From: Herbiconiux sp.
GTDB taxonomy: Bacteria > Actinomycetota > Actinomycetes > Actinomycetales > Microbacteriaceae
Direction of reading: 5' to 3'
Assembly: GCF_023264855.1 (NCBI RefSeq)
Contig: NZ_JAHFUW010000049.1
Coordinates: 1-36,657, forward strand
DNA: 36,657 nt
Within the stretch, counting starts at the first letter, position 1; each line of letters starts with the position of its first letter. A program made the position numbers and the translations under genes. Positions 30,667 to 36,657 of this stretch are shown here, piece after piece. A model generated the notes under the pieces. It was not told where the DNA came from. It saw only the letters and a program-made list of their open reading frames with translations, and did no database searches.

Positions 30667-31860
30667 ATGCAGTTCGGAATCTTCACCGTCGGAGACGTCA
30701 CCACCGACCCGACGAACAACACCACCCCCACCGAGAACGAGCGCATCAAGGCCATCCTGACCATCGCGCAGAAGGCCGAAGAGGTGGGGCTGGACGTCTT
30801 CGCCCTCGGCGAGCACCACAACGAGCCCTTCGTTCCGAGCAGCCCCACGACCATGCTCGGCTACGTCGCCGCCAAGACCGAGAAGCTGCTGCTCAGCACC
30901 GCGACCACGCTGATCACCACGAACGACCCGGTGAAGATCGCCGAGGACTACGCGATGCTGCAGCACGTGGCCGACGGCCGCGTCGACCTGATGATGGGCC
31001 GCGGCAACACCGGGCCGGTGTACCCCTGGTTCGGCAAGGACATCCGCCAGGGCATCCCGCTCGCCATCGAGAACTACGCGCTGCTGCGCCGCCTCTGGGA
31101 CGAGAAGGTCGTCGACTGGGAGGGCCAGTTCCGCACGCCGCTGCAGGGCTTCACCAGCACGCCCCGACCGCTGGACGACGTGGCGCCGTTCGTGTGGCAC
31201 GGCAGCATCCGCAGCCCTGAGATCGCCGAACAGGCCGCTTACTACGGCGACGGATTCTTCGCCAACCACATCTTCTGGCCCAAGGAGCATTTCGCGCGCC
31301 TCGTGAACTACTACCGCCAGCGCTTCGAGCACTACGGCCACGGCCGCGCCGACCAGGCCTACGTGGGCCTCGGCGGCCAGGTGTTCATGGCCAAGAACTC
31401 GCAGGATGCGGTGAACCGGTTCCGCCCGTACTTCGACAAGGCTCCGGTGTACGGCCACGGCCCGAGCCTCGAAGACTTCACCTCGCAGACCCCGCTGACC
31501 GTCGGTAGCCCGCAGGAGGTCATCGACCGCACGCTGGGCTTCCGCGAGACCTTCGGCGACTACCAGCGCCAGCTGTTCCTGATGGACCACGCCGGCCTGC
31601 CGTTGAAGACCGTGCTCGAGCAGCTCGACCTCCTCGGCGAGCTCGTGGTGCCCGTGCTGCGCAAAGAGATGGACGCCCTGCGCCCCGCGCACGTTCCGGA
31701 CGGCCCCACCCACCAGAGCGAGATCGAGCGGATGGCGGCGCGCCGGACCGCGAAGGCCGTGCAGGATGCAGACGCCCAGTCCGCCGTCGCCGCCGAGGCC
31801 GCCCGCTCGGGTTCGGCCGCCGCCCACACCGGTGCCGCATTCGGCCTGCAGGGAGCCTGA
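30667..31860 (+). CDS. LLM-class flavin-dependent oxidoreductase, CE1758/2I7G type
   Basis: A 397-residue bacterial-luciferase-like monooxygenase with a TIM-barrel fold that uses reduced FMN. MQFGIFTVGDVTTDPT, FALGEHHNEPFVPSSPTTML, LLLSTATTLITTNDPVKIAEDYAMLQHVADGRVDLMMGRGN and FVWHGSIRSPEIAEQAAYYGDGFFANHIFWP are typical of the LLM subgroup known to occur as a pair with a dedicated FMN reductase. The C-terminal 50 residues are Ala-rich and low-complexity. AGGAG at 30657-30661 gives a good ribosome site. The FMN reductase gene starts two bases after its stop. The substrate of this group is not established. Confidence 0.92.
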   Translation: MQFGIFTVGDVTTDPTNNTTPTENERIKAILTIAQKAEEVGLDVFALGEHHNEPFVPSSPTTMLGYVAAKTEKLLLSTATTLITTNDPVKIAEDYAMLQHVADGRVDLMMGRGNTGPVYPWFGKDIRQGIPLAIENYALLRRLWDEKVVDWEGQFRTPLQGFTSTPRPLDDVAPFVWHGSIRSPEIAEQAAYYGDGFFANHIFWPKEHFARLVNYYRQRFEHYGHGRADQAYVGLGGQVFMAKNSQDAVNRFRPYFDKAPVYGHGPSLEDFTSQTPLTVGSPQEVIDRTLGFRETFGDYQRQLFLMDHAGLPLKTVLEQLDLLGELVVPVLRKEMDALRPAHVPDGPTHQSEIERMAARRTAKAVQDADAQSAVAAEAARSGSAAAHTGAAFGLQGA

Positions 31861-31862
31861 CG

Positions 31863-32510
31863 ATGACCACGGATGCCACGTCCGCCAAGAAGCTCGTCGC
31901 CGTTTCGGCGGGGCTCAGCCAGCCGTCGTCGACGCGCCTGCTGGCCGACCGCCTCGCCGAGGCGACGGTGGCCGACCTCGCCGATCGCGGGGTCGACGCC
32001 GAGCTCACCGTGATCGACCTGCGCGACCTCGCGCACGACATCACGAACAACCTGATCACCGGCTTCCCGAGCACCGCCCTCCAGGCGGCGATCGACGCCG
32101 TGACCACGGCCGACGGCCTGATTGCGGTCACGCCGATCTTCACGGCCAGCTACAGCGGCCTGTTCAAGTCGTTCTTCGACGTGATCGACAACACCGCCCT
32201 CACCGGTCTGCCGACCCTGATCGCGGCGACCGGCGGAACCCCGAGGCACTCGCTCGCGCTCGACCACGCCCTGCGCCCGCTGTTCAGCTACCTGCGTGCC
32301 CCGGTGCTGCCGACCAGCGTGTTCGCGGCCACCGAGGACTGGGGGAGCGGATCGGCCGACGACGGCTTCCCCACCCTGCCCGACCGCATCCGCCGGGCCG
32401 CGGGCGAACTCGCCGCCGTGGTGGCGGTCTCCACCCGCTCCACCGAGGTGAAGGACCCGTTCGATCTGGACGCGTCGTTCAGCCCCGTCGGCGGCTACGG
32501 AGCGCAGTAG
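31863..32510 (+). CDS. LLM-partnered FMN reductase, CE1759 type
   Basis: A 215-residue flavodoxin-fold NAD(P)H:FMN reductase. KKLVAVSAGLSQPSSTRLLADRLAEA is the phosphate-binding first loop; VTPIFTASYSGLFKSFFDVIDNTALTGLPTLIAATGG is the flavin/NADPH-binding central part of the NADPH-dependent FMN reductase family. It should supply reduced FMN to the monooxygenase encoded two bases upstream; the arrangement is the LLM duo described from Corynebacterium efficiens CE1758/CE1759. GGGAG at 31851-31855 is the ribosome site. The next gene, a type III PKS, is 78 bases on and separated by a palindrome. Confidence 0.92.
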   Translation: MTTDATSAKKLVAVSAGLSQPSSTRLLADRLAEATVADLADRGVDAELTVIDLRDLAHDITNNLITGFPSTALQAAIDAVTTADGLIAVTPIFTASYSGLFKSFFDVIDNTALTGLPTLIAATGGTPRHSLALDHALRPLFSYLRAPVLPTSVFAATEDWGSGSADDGFPTLPDRIRRAAGELAAVVAVSTRSTEVKDPFDLDASFSPVGGYGAQ

Positions 32511-32550
32511 GCCGACGCTGTCCGGGCGGCCGATGGGACATTGCCGCCAG

Positions 32551-32588
32551 AGGCCCATACCGGCACACGATCGTGCTTACATGGGCCT
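32551..32588 (+). promoter_or_regulatory. nested palindrome abutting the type III PKS start codon
   Basis: Outer arms AGGCCCAT (32551-32558) and ATGGGCCT (32581-32588) are perfect reverse complements, and the right arm ends on the base before ATG 32589. Inside and nearly coaxial is a perfect 10-bp palindrome, CACGATCGTG (32566-32575). It may be an operator for a dimeric regulator or an RNA stem hiding the translation start; no ribosome site is otherwise visible. Confidence 0.5.
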
Positions 32589-33737
32589 ATGGCAGTGAGC
32601 GTGCGAACCATCCAGACCGCGATACCGGCCACAGTGCTCCGGCAGCCCCAGGTGCGCGACGTGTTCGCGTCGCAGCCGGGCCTGACCCGGCTCGGCACGC
32701 GCCTGGTCTCCGCCTCCTTCGACGGATCGGGGATCGACACCCGGTACACGGTGATCGACGAGCTCACGCTCGACACGCAGACGGAGCATCCGCAGTTCTT
32801 CGACCTCGCCAGCGGGAGCCTGCTCGCCCCCTCCACGAAGGTGCGCAACGAGCTCTACATCGAGCGCGCCAGCGCCCTCTACGTGGAGGCCGGCCGTCGG
32901 GCTCTCGAGGCCGTCGAGGGCATCGCCGCCGCCGACGTCACCCATGTCGTGACCGTCTCGTGCACCGGGTTCTTCGCCCCGGGGCCCGACTACGTACTCG
33001 TGCGTCAGCTCGGCCTCGCCCCGAGCACCCTGCGATACCACGTGGGCTTCATGGGCTGCTACGCCGCTTTCCCGGCCCTGCGGATGGCGAAGTCGTTCTG
33101 CGAGGCGGATCCGGATGCCGTCGTGCTGGTCGTGAGCGCGGAGCTGTGCACCCTGCACGTGCGCTCCTCGAACGAGCCCGACCAGATCGTGGCGTCGTCG
33201 GTCTTCGCCGACGGCGCCGCGGCGGCGATCGTGACGGCGCGCAACCTGCCGTCCTCGTCTCCCGTGCTCGACCTCGACGCTTTCGAGAGTGTGCTCACGC
33301 CGGTCGGTGAAGAGGACATGGCCTGGAAGATCGGCGACGAGGGCTTCGAGATGATCCTCAGCTCCTACGTGCCGAAGATCATCGACCAGCACATTTCCGC
33401 GGCTCTCGAACCGCTGCTGGCTCGCGAGCCCGGCCTCGGCGACGCTCCGCAGGACTCGATCGCGCACTGGGCCATCCACCCGGGTGGCCGGAGCATCCTC
33501 GACAAGGTGGAGGCGAAGCTGCAGCTCTCCGAGGCCCAGCTCGTGCCCTCGCGGGGCGTGTTGCGCGAGTACGGCAACATGTCCAGCGCCACGATCCTGT
33601 TCGTGCTGAAGGCGATCATGGAGGCCGGGCCGGTCGCGGATGCCGCGTCCGGAGACCGCGTGTGCGCCATGGCCTTCGGCCCGGGCCTCACCGTCGAGAC
33701 GGGACTGATGACGCTCCGGCCCGCGCGGGAGGCCTAG
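32589..33737 (+). CDS. type III polyketide synthase (chalcone/stilbene synthase family)
   Basis: A 382-residue thiolase-fold condensing enzyme that extends an acyl-CoA starter with malonyl-CoA units and cyclises the product, without acyl carrier protein. The catalytic triad is Cys125 in VSCTGFFAPGPD, His297 in WAIHPGGRSILD and Asn330 in REYGNMSSATILFVL; FADGAAAAIV and GFMGCYAAFPALR are also typical. The neighbours (SAM methyltransferase, then FAD hydroxylase) match clusters that make methylated, oxidised alkylresorcinols or alkylquinones, such as srsABC of Streptomyces griseus, so a fatty-acyl starter is likely (inference). ATG 32589 is chosen at the edge of the palindrome; a longer frame to 32541 would read through it. 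The methyltransferase gene starts three bases after its stop. Confidence 0.93.
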   Translation: MAVSVRTIQTAIPATVLRQPQVRDVFASQPGLTRLGTRLVSASFDGSGIDTRYTVIDELTLDTQTEHPQFFDLASGSLLAPSTKVRNELYIERASALYVEAGRRALEAVEGIAAADVTHVVTVSCTGFFAPGPDYVLVRQLGLAPSTLRYHVGFMGCYAAFPALRMAKSFCEADPDAVVLVVSAELCTLHVRSSNEPDQIVASSVFADGAAAAIVTARNLPSSSPVLDLDAFESVLTPVGEEDMAWKIGDEGFEMILSSYVPKIIDQHISAALEPLLAREPGLGDAPQDSIAHWAIHPGGRSILDKVEAKLQLSEAQLVPSRGVLREYGNMSSATILFVLKAIMEAGPVADAASGDRVCAMAFGPGLTVETGLMTLRPAREA

Positions 33738-33740
33738 AGC

Positions 33741-34478
33741 GTGGCGTTCGGCATCCCCCCGATGCGCAAGCGTGCGGTCGACGCGCGCGAGCGCATGGAC
33801 GAGCCCGACTGCGACCTCCTCACGCTCAACCGCACCTACGAGCAGTTCCGGCTGGTGAACGCGGTCGTGGCAGGCTGGCGGGACACCTACCGCCAGCGCA
33901 TCCGCCCGCTCCTGTCGCGCACCGAGCCGTCGACGCTGCTGGACATCGGATGCGGCGGGGGAGACGTCGCCCGGGCGCTCGCCCGCTGGGCGGCGAAGGA
34001 CCGCCTGCTGCTCGAGGTCACGGCCATCGACCCCGACCCGCGCGCCCTGGACTTCGCGGAGCGCGCCCCCAACCCCGACGGTGTGCGCTTCCTGCGCACC
34101 ACGAGTGCCGCGCTGGTCGGCATCGCGGTGCGTTTCGACTTCGTCATCTCCAATCACGTGCTGCACCACCTCGCCGCCGATCAGCTCTCCGACCTGCTGA
34201 TCGACTGCGAGCTGCTCTGCCGGGGTCTGTCGATCCACAGCGACATCCGGCGCAGCCCGCTCGCCTACGCGGCGTTCTCGGTGGCGACGCTGCCGCTGCG
34301 CAACTCCTTCATCCGCGAAGACGGGCTCACCTCCATCCGCCGCAGCTACACCGAGGCCGAGCTGCGGGTGGCCGCGCGTCGCGAGTGGACGGTGGAGACC
34401 CAGGCGCCCTATCGCAACCTCCTGAGTTATGCCGCGAGCGCTGCAGCCCGTGACACGGCGCCCGCAGCCGATGCCTGA
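33741..34478 (+). CDS. class I SAM-dependent methyltransferase of the type III PKS operon
   Basis: A 245-residue Rossmann-fold methyltransferase. Motif I is TLLDIGCGGGDVARALARWA (about 68-87), followed by the acidic motif VTAIDPDPRALDFAERA, and FVISNHVLHHL as the post-I/motif IV region. It should methylate the phenol or quinone product of the adjacent synthase. It is a soluble class I enzyme, unlike the membrane ICMT-type methyltransferase SrsB of Streptomyces alkylresorcinol clusters. GTG 33741 has GGGAGG at 33728-33733. Its last eight bases contain the ATG of the flavin hydroxylase gene, so the three genes form one coupled operon. Confidence 0.9.
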   Translation: MAFGIPPMRKRAVDARERMDEPDCDLLTLNRTYEQFRLVNAVVAGWRDTYRQRIRPLLSRTEPSTLLDIGCGGGDVARALARWAAKDRLLLEVTAIDPDPRALDFAERAPNPDGVRFLRTTSAALVGIAVRFDFVISNHVLHHLAADQLSDLLIDCELLCRGLSIHSDIRRSPLAYAAFSVATLPLRNSFIREDGLTSIRRSYTEAELRVAARREWTVETQAPYRNLLSYAASAAARDTAPAADA

Positions 34479-35667
34479 CGAACCCCTGCACGACGTCGCC
34501 ATCGTGGGCGCGGGGCCGGTGGGCGTCTTCCTGGCGACCGCGCTGGCGCAGCGGGGGATCGGTGTCGTGGTGCTGGAGAAGCGTTCCCAGGCGCACCGGC
34601 ACTCCCGGGCGATCGGCATCCATCCTCCGTCGCTCGCCGCGCTCGAGCGGCTGGGCGTGCTCGAGGAGATCGTGCAGTCGGGCGTGCGGATCGACCGTGG
34701 CGTGCTGCGTATCCGCGGCCGCGAACGGGCACGGCTCGACTTCACCTCGACGGGAGCGCGCCTGCCGTTCGTGGTGTCGCTGCCGCAACTGGACACCGAG
34801 CGGATCCTGCGCGCACGACTCGCCGCTCTGGATCCGGATGCGCTCCGCACCGGAATCGAGGTGCGCCGGGTCGAGCGGGAGGCGTCGTCCGTGCGTCTCG
34901 AGCTCGGCGGAGGGGCCGGATGCGTGCGCGCGCGGCTCGTGGTGGGGGCGGACGGCGCGTCCGGGGTCGTCGCGCGTGCGCTCGGGTACCCGGCTGCCGG
35001 CCGCAGCTACCCCCACCGTTTCGTCATGGGCGATTTCGCCGACACGACGGGCGACGGCGCACTCGCGGTACTGCACCTGCACCCGCGGGGGATCGTCGAG
35101 TCGTTCCCGCTGCCGGGCGAGCGGCGGCGGTGGGTGACGCACCTGCCGCTCGACCTAGGCCTCGACCTCGACCTCGGTGATCGGAGCACCGATGCGGAGC
35201 TTCTGGCGCGGTTGATCGCCGGGCGGACGGTGCCCGGGACCTCTCCCGACCCCGCCACCTCGATGATGACCAGCGTCTTCGGTGTGCGGCGGCGCATCCT
35301 GCCCCGGATGGCCTCGGACGACGGGCGCCTCGTGGTGATCGGCGACGCCGCGCACGAGGTGAGCCCGATCGGCGGCCAGGGCATGAACCTCGGCTGGCTC
35401 GACGCGGAGGCGCTGGCCGAGCGGGTGCCGTCGTTGCTGGGGGCGCTGGAATCGCCTCACCGCGGGAGATCTCCGCGGCTGGGCGACTTCGAGCGCGCCC
35501 GTCTCCGTTCCGCGCGTGCCGCGGCGCGCCTGTCCGAATTCAACATGGCCATGGGCCGGCCCGCGTCGGGCGCGGGCTTCGCGCTCCGTCGCGCCCTGAT
35601 CGCGACCGCCGCTCTGCCGCCGCTCAGCCGCGCGCTCGCCCGCGCCTTCACGATGAGCGGTCGCTGA
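34471..35667 (+). CDS. FAD-dependent aromatic hydroxylase (UbiH/PHBH type)
   Basis: A 398-residue group A flavoprotein monooxygenase. The ADP-binding VAIVGAGPVGVFLATALAQ is at the N terminus, a second FAD contact is in RLVVGADGASGVVARALG, and the diagnostic FAD/ribityl motif is VVIGDAAHEVSPIGGQGMNLGWLDAEAL. Such enzymes use NAD(P)H and O2 to hydroxylate an aromatic ring, here probably the type III PKS product on the way to a quinone, as proposed for SrsC (inference). The start is uncertain between ATG 34471 (used; overlaps the methyltransferase stop by eight bases) and ATG 34429; neither has a strong ribosome site. No prenyltransferase or transporter follows. Confidence 0.9.
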   Translation: MPDEPLHDVAIVGAGPVGVFLATALAQRGIGVVVLEKRSQAHRHSRAIGIHPPSLAALERLGVLEEIVQSGVRIDRGVLRIRGRERARLDFTSTGARLPFVVSLPQLDTERILRARLAALDPDALRTGIEVRRVEREASSVRLELGGGAGCVRARLVVGADGASGVVARALGYPAAGRSYPHRFVMGDFADTTGDGALAVLHLHPRGIVESFPLPGERRRWVTHLPLDLGLDLDLGDRSTDAELLARLIAGRTVPGTSPDPATSMMTSVFGVRRRILPRMASDDGRLVVIGDAAHEVSPIGGQGMNLGWLDAEALAERVPSLLGALESPHRGRSPRLGDFERARLRSARAAARLSEFNMAMGRPASGAGFALRRALIATAALPPLSRALARAFTMSGR

Positions 35668-35723
35668 AGACGCTCACCCGGGCACGGAAGGGACGGTCGT
35701 CCGCGCACGGCAGAATGGGAAGC

Positions 35724-36308
35724 ATGGACCACGCGCGCAAACGGAAGCCCCTCTGGCGCTGGGAGGTCTTCCTCTTCGCGGTCGTGCTCGTGCTCGCGAT
35801 GGCGGCGAGCCTGGTCTCGCGGATCGGCGGCGTGCTCGGGGCCGTGCTCTCCATCGCCCTGCTGGTGCTGGCGATCGTGGCGGCGCTGCTGCTGATCGTT
35901 CCCCTGCTCCGGCCGAAGGGCCGCGACAGCGAGAACACCCGCACGTCGCTCGAGGGCCTGGACCTGGTCGAGATCGCGCCGGTGCACACCGTGCGCGTGC
36001 TCGAGTCGGAGCGTCGTCAGACCGGCATCGAGGCGGCGCGCGCCAAGACGAAGGGCGAGCCCACCGCCATCCTGACCCCGGATGCGAGCCGCTGGCTGGG
36101 CCTGCGGCTGCGGATCGCGGTCGACCTGCGAGCCGGCGACGGGCAGCTCTACCGGGCCGGGTTCCTGCCGCCCGAGCTGGAGCCGGCCTGGAACGCGCGG
36201 CTGCTGCCCCTGGCCTCCGAGCACGCCGCCGCCGAGGTGCAGGCGCGGATCGTGGGCACCGAGCGGCCGTTCCGGGTCGAGGTGCTGCTCGACACGCTGG
36301 TGGGGTAG
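35724..36308 (+). CDS. hypothetical membrane protein
   Basis: A 194-residue protein of unknown family. A basic N terminus (RKRKPLWRW) precedes two membrane helices (about 14-30, VFLFAVVLVLAMAASLV, and 36-62, GVLGAVLSIALLVLAIVAALLLIVPLL). The rest is a soluble domain with VHTVRVLESERRQTGIEAA, ILTPDASRWLGLRLRIAVDLRAGDGQLYRAGFLPPELEPAW and a final VEVLLDTLVG. The region around LLPLASEHAAAEVQARIVGTERPF suggests a small beta-rich domain. It lies 56 bases after the FAD hydroxylase and 270 bases before pnp; it may or may not belong to the PKS operon. ATG 35715 is an alternative start. Confidence 0.75.
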   Translation: MDHARKRKPLWRWEVFLFAVVLVLAMAASLVSRIGGVLGAVLSIALLVLAIVAALLLIVPLLRPKGRDSENTRTSLEGLDLVEIAPVHTVRVLESERRQTGIEAARAKTKGEPTAILTPDASRWLGLRLRIAVDLRAGDGQLYRAGFLPPELEPAWNARLLPLASEHAAAEVQARIVGTERPFRVEVLLDTLVG

Positions 36309-36342
36309 CGGAGCCATCCTCGGTTCTCGCAGGTTGTGCTGG

Positions 36343-36348
36343 TAGCAT
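36343..36348 (+). promoter_or_regulatory. candidate -10 box for pnp
   Basis: TAGCAT fits TANNNT and would start transcription near 36355, giving pnp a leader of about 225 bases. No clear -35 at the expected distance. Confidence 0.4.
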
Positions 36349-36376
36349 GGGTACGTTGTGAGCAGGCTGGCAGGAA

Positions 36377-36443
36377 GCTGGTCCTCGGTGGTGGATTTCC
36401 GAACCTATGACACGCGTTCGGAGATTGTCTACTGGTGGCCAGC
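36377..36443 (+). ncRNA. structured pnp leader, possible Actino-pnp RNA motif
   Basis: A stem of ten pairs (36395-36404 with 36416-36425, one wobble; core TCCGAAC/GTTCGGA) with an 11-base loop sits inside an outer pairing GCTGG (36377-36381) with CCAGC (36439-36443). A further 7-bp hairpin follows at 36481-36502 (CAGGGAA/TTCCCTG). A conserved RNA called Actino-pnp is known in leaders of actinobacterial exoribonuclease genes, probably mediating autoregulation of PNPase. Position and structure fit; I could not compare with its covariance model. Confidence 0.5.
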
Positions 36444-36578
36444 ACACACGCCCCATGACGAAGCTGTATGAACAGACTTTCAGGGAACGTCGAAATTCCC
36501 TGCCGAACACGCCTGCTCCCACGCGAGGAGTCGCATGCCCACACGGGGCCGCGACGCTAAACAAAGGAGAAAGACCTC

Positions 36579-36657
36579 TTGGAAGGTCCTGAAATCAAAT
36601 TCGCCGAAGCCGTTCTCGACAACGGCAAGTACGGCACCCGCACCGTCCGCTTCGAGA
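36579..36657 (+). CDS. pnp: polyribonucleotide nucleotidyltransferase (PNPase), 5' end
   Basis: Only the first 26 codons are inside the window. TTG 36579 begins MEGPEIKFAEAVLDNGKYGT, then RTVRFE, the usual N terminus of Microbacteriaceae PNPase, the phosphorolytic 3'-5' exoribonuclease of the degradosome. AAGGAG at 36564-36569 lies nine bases upstream of the TTG. The gene is preceded by a long structured leader and is separated from rpsO by 6.3 kb. The product continues beyond the window edge. Confidence 0.93.
   Translation, partial: MEGPEIKFAEAVLDNGKYGTRTVRFE

Noticed and set aside
36309-36578. tRNA-like folding in the pnp leader
   Set aside because: No acceptor stem, T-loop or CCA arrangement was found; the stems fit a leader RNA instead.
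1-36657. CRISPR arrays, insertion sequences, integrases, prophage genes
   Set aside because: No regularly spaced direct repeats and no transposase or recombinase motifs were seen on either strand.

Overview
This window is high-GC chromosomal DNA from an actinobacterium, most likely a member of the Microbacteriaceae (Leifsonia/Herbiconiux/Microbacterium relatives). The reasons are the codon usage, the HelD-type ATPase, the TTG-initiated PNPase gene with a structured leader, the paired LLM oxidoreductase/FMN reductase genes, and very frequent use of the hexamer GGATGC/GCATCC. No tRNA, rRNA, CRISPR array, integrase or transposase was seen. The 28 real coding sequences are tightly packed; the only gene-free stretch above 300 bases is 30306-30666.

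Layout. 1-4018: end of a CynX-type MFS transporter, then deoC and two aldehyde dehydrogenase genes that look like a split ALDH16 (catalytic protein plus a stand-alone pseudo-enzyme domain), closed by a 29-bp-arm palindrome. 4181-6286: an SDR/DUF2867 protein and an SGNH hydrolase. 6299-10016 (minus): an operon of an unknown 132-aa protein, psuG, psuK and an M20 peptidase, for pseudouridine breakdown plus peptide or N-acyl-amino-acid hydrolysis. 10107-12739: a small DUF6804-like membrane protein and an SNF2-family ATPase, followed by a second long palindrome. 12908-16474: a small membrane protein, a DUF2207-type protein and oligopeptidase B. 16670-22505: PiT phosphate transporter with a small overlapping membrane partner, an ALDH3-type dehydrogenase, aspartate ammonia-lyase overlapping a GlcD-type FAD oxidase.

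22575-27358: a PrsW-family membrane protein, an FKBP prolyl isomerase ending in three successive hairpins, a decayed GH26-like glycosidase on the minus strand, and a HelD-like RNA polymerase recycling ATPase. 27375-29851 (minus): a 2-oxoglutarate/Fe(II) dioxygenase translationally coupled to an MFS exporter. 30036-36657: rpsO and, 6.3 kb later, the start of pnp. These two genes are neighbours in most bacteria; here they are separated by an LLM monooxygenase/FMN reductase pair, a type III polyketide synthase-methyltransferase-FAD hydroxylase operon (likely phenolic lipid or quinone synthesis), and a membrane protein.

Most noteworthy: the split ALDH16; the type III PKS cassette between rpsO and pnp with a nested palindrome ending exactly at the PKS start codon; the internally deleted glycosidase; the long inverted repeats at gene ends, one spanning a stop codon; and a recurring TANNNT-(6 to 9 nt)-start codon arrangement that implies leaderless transcription of several genes.
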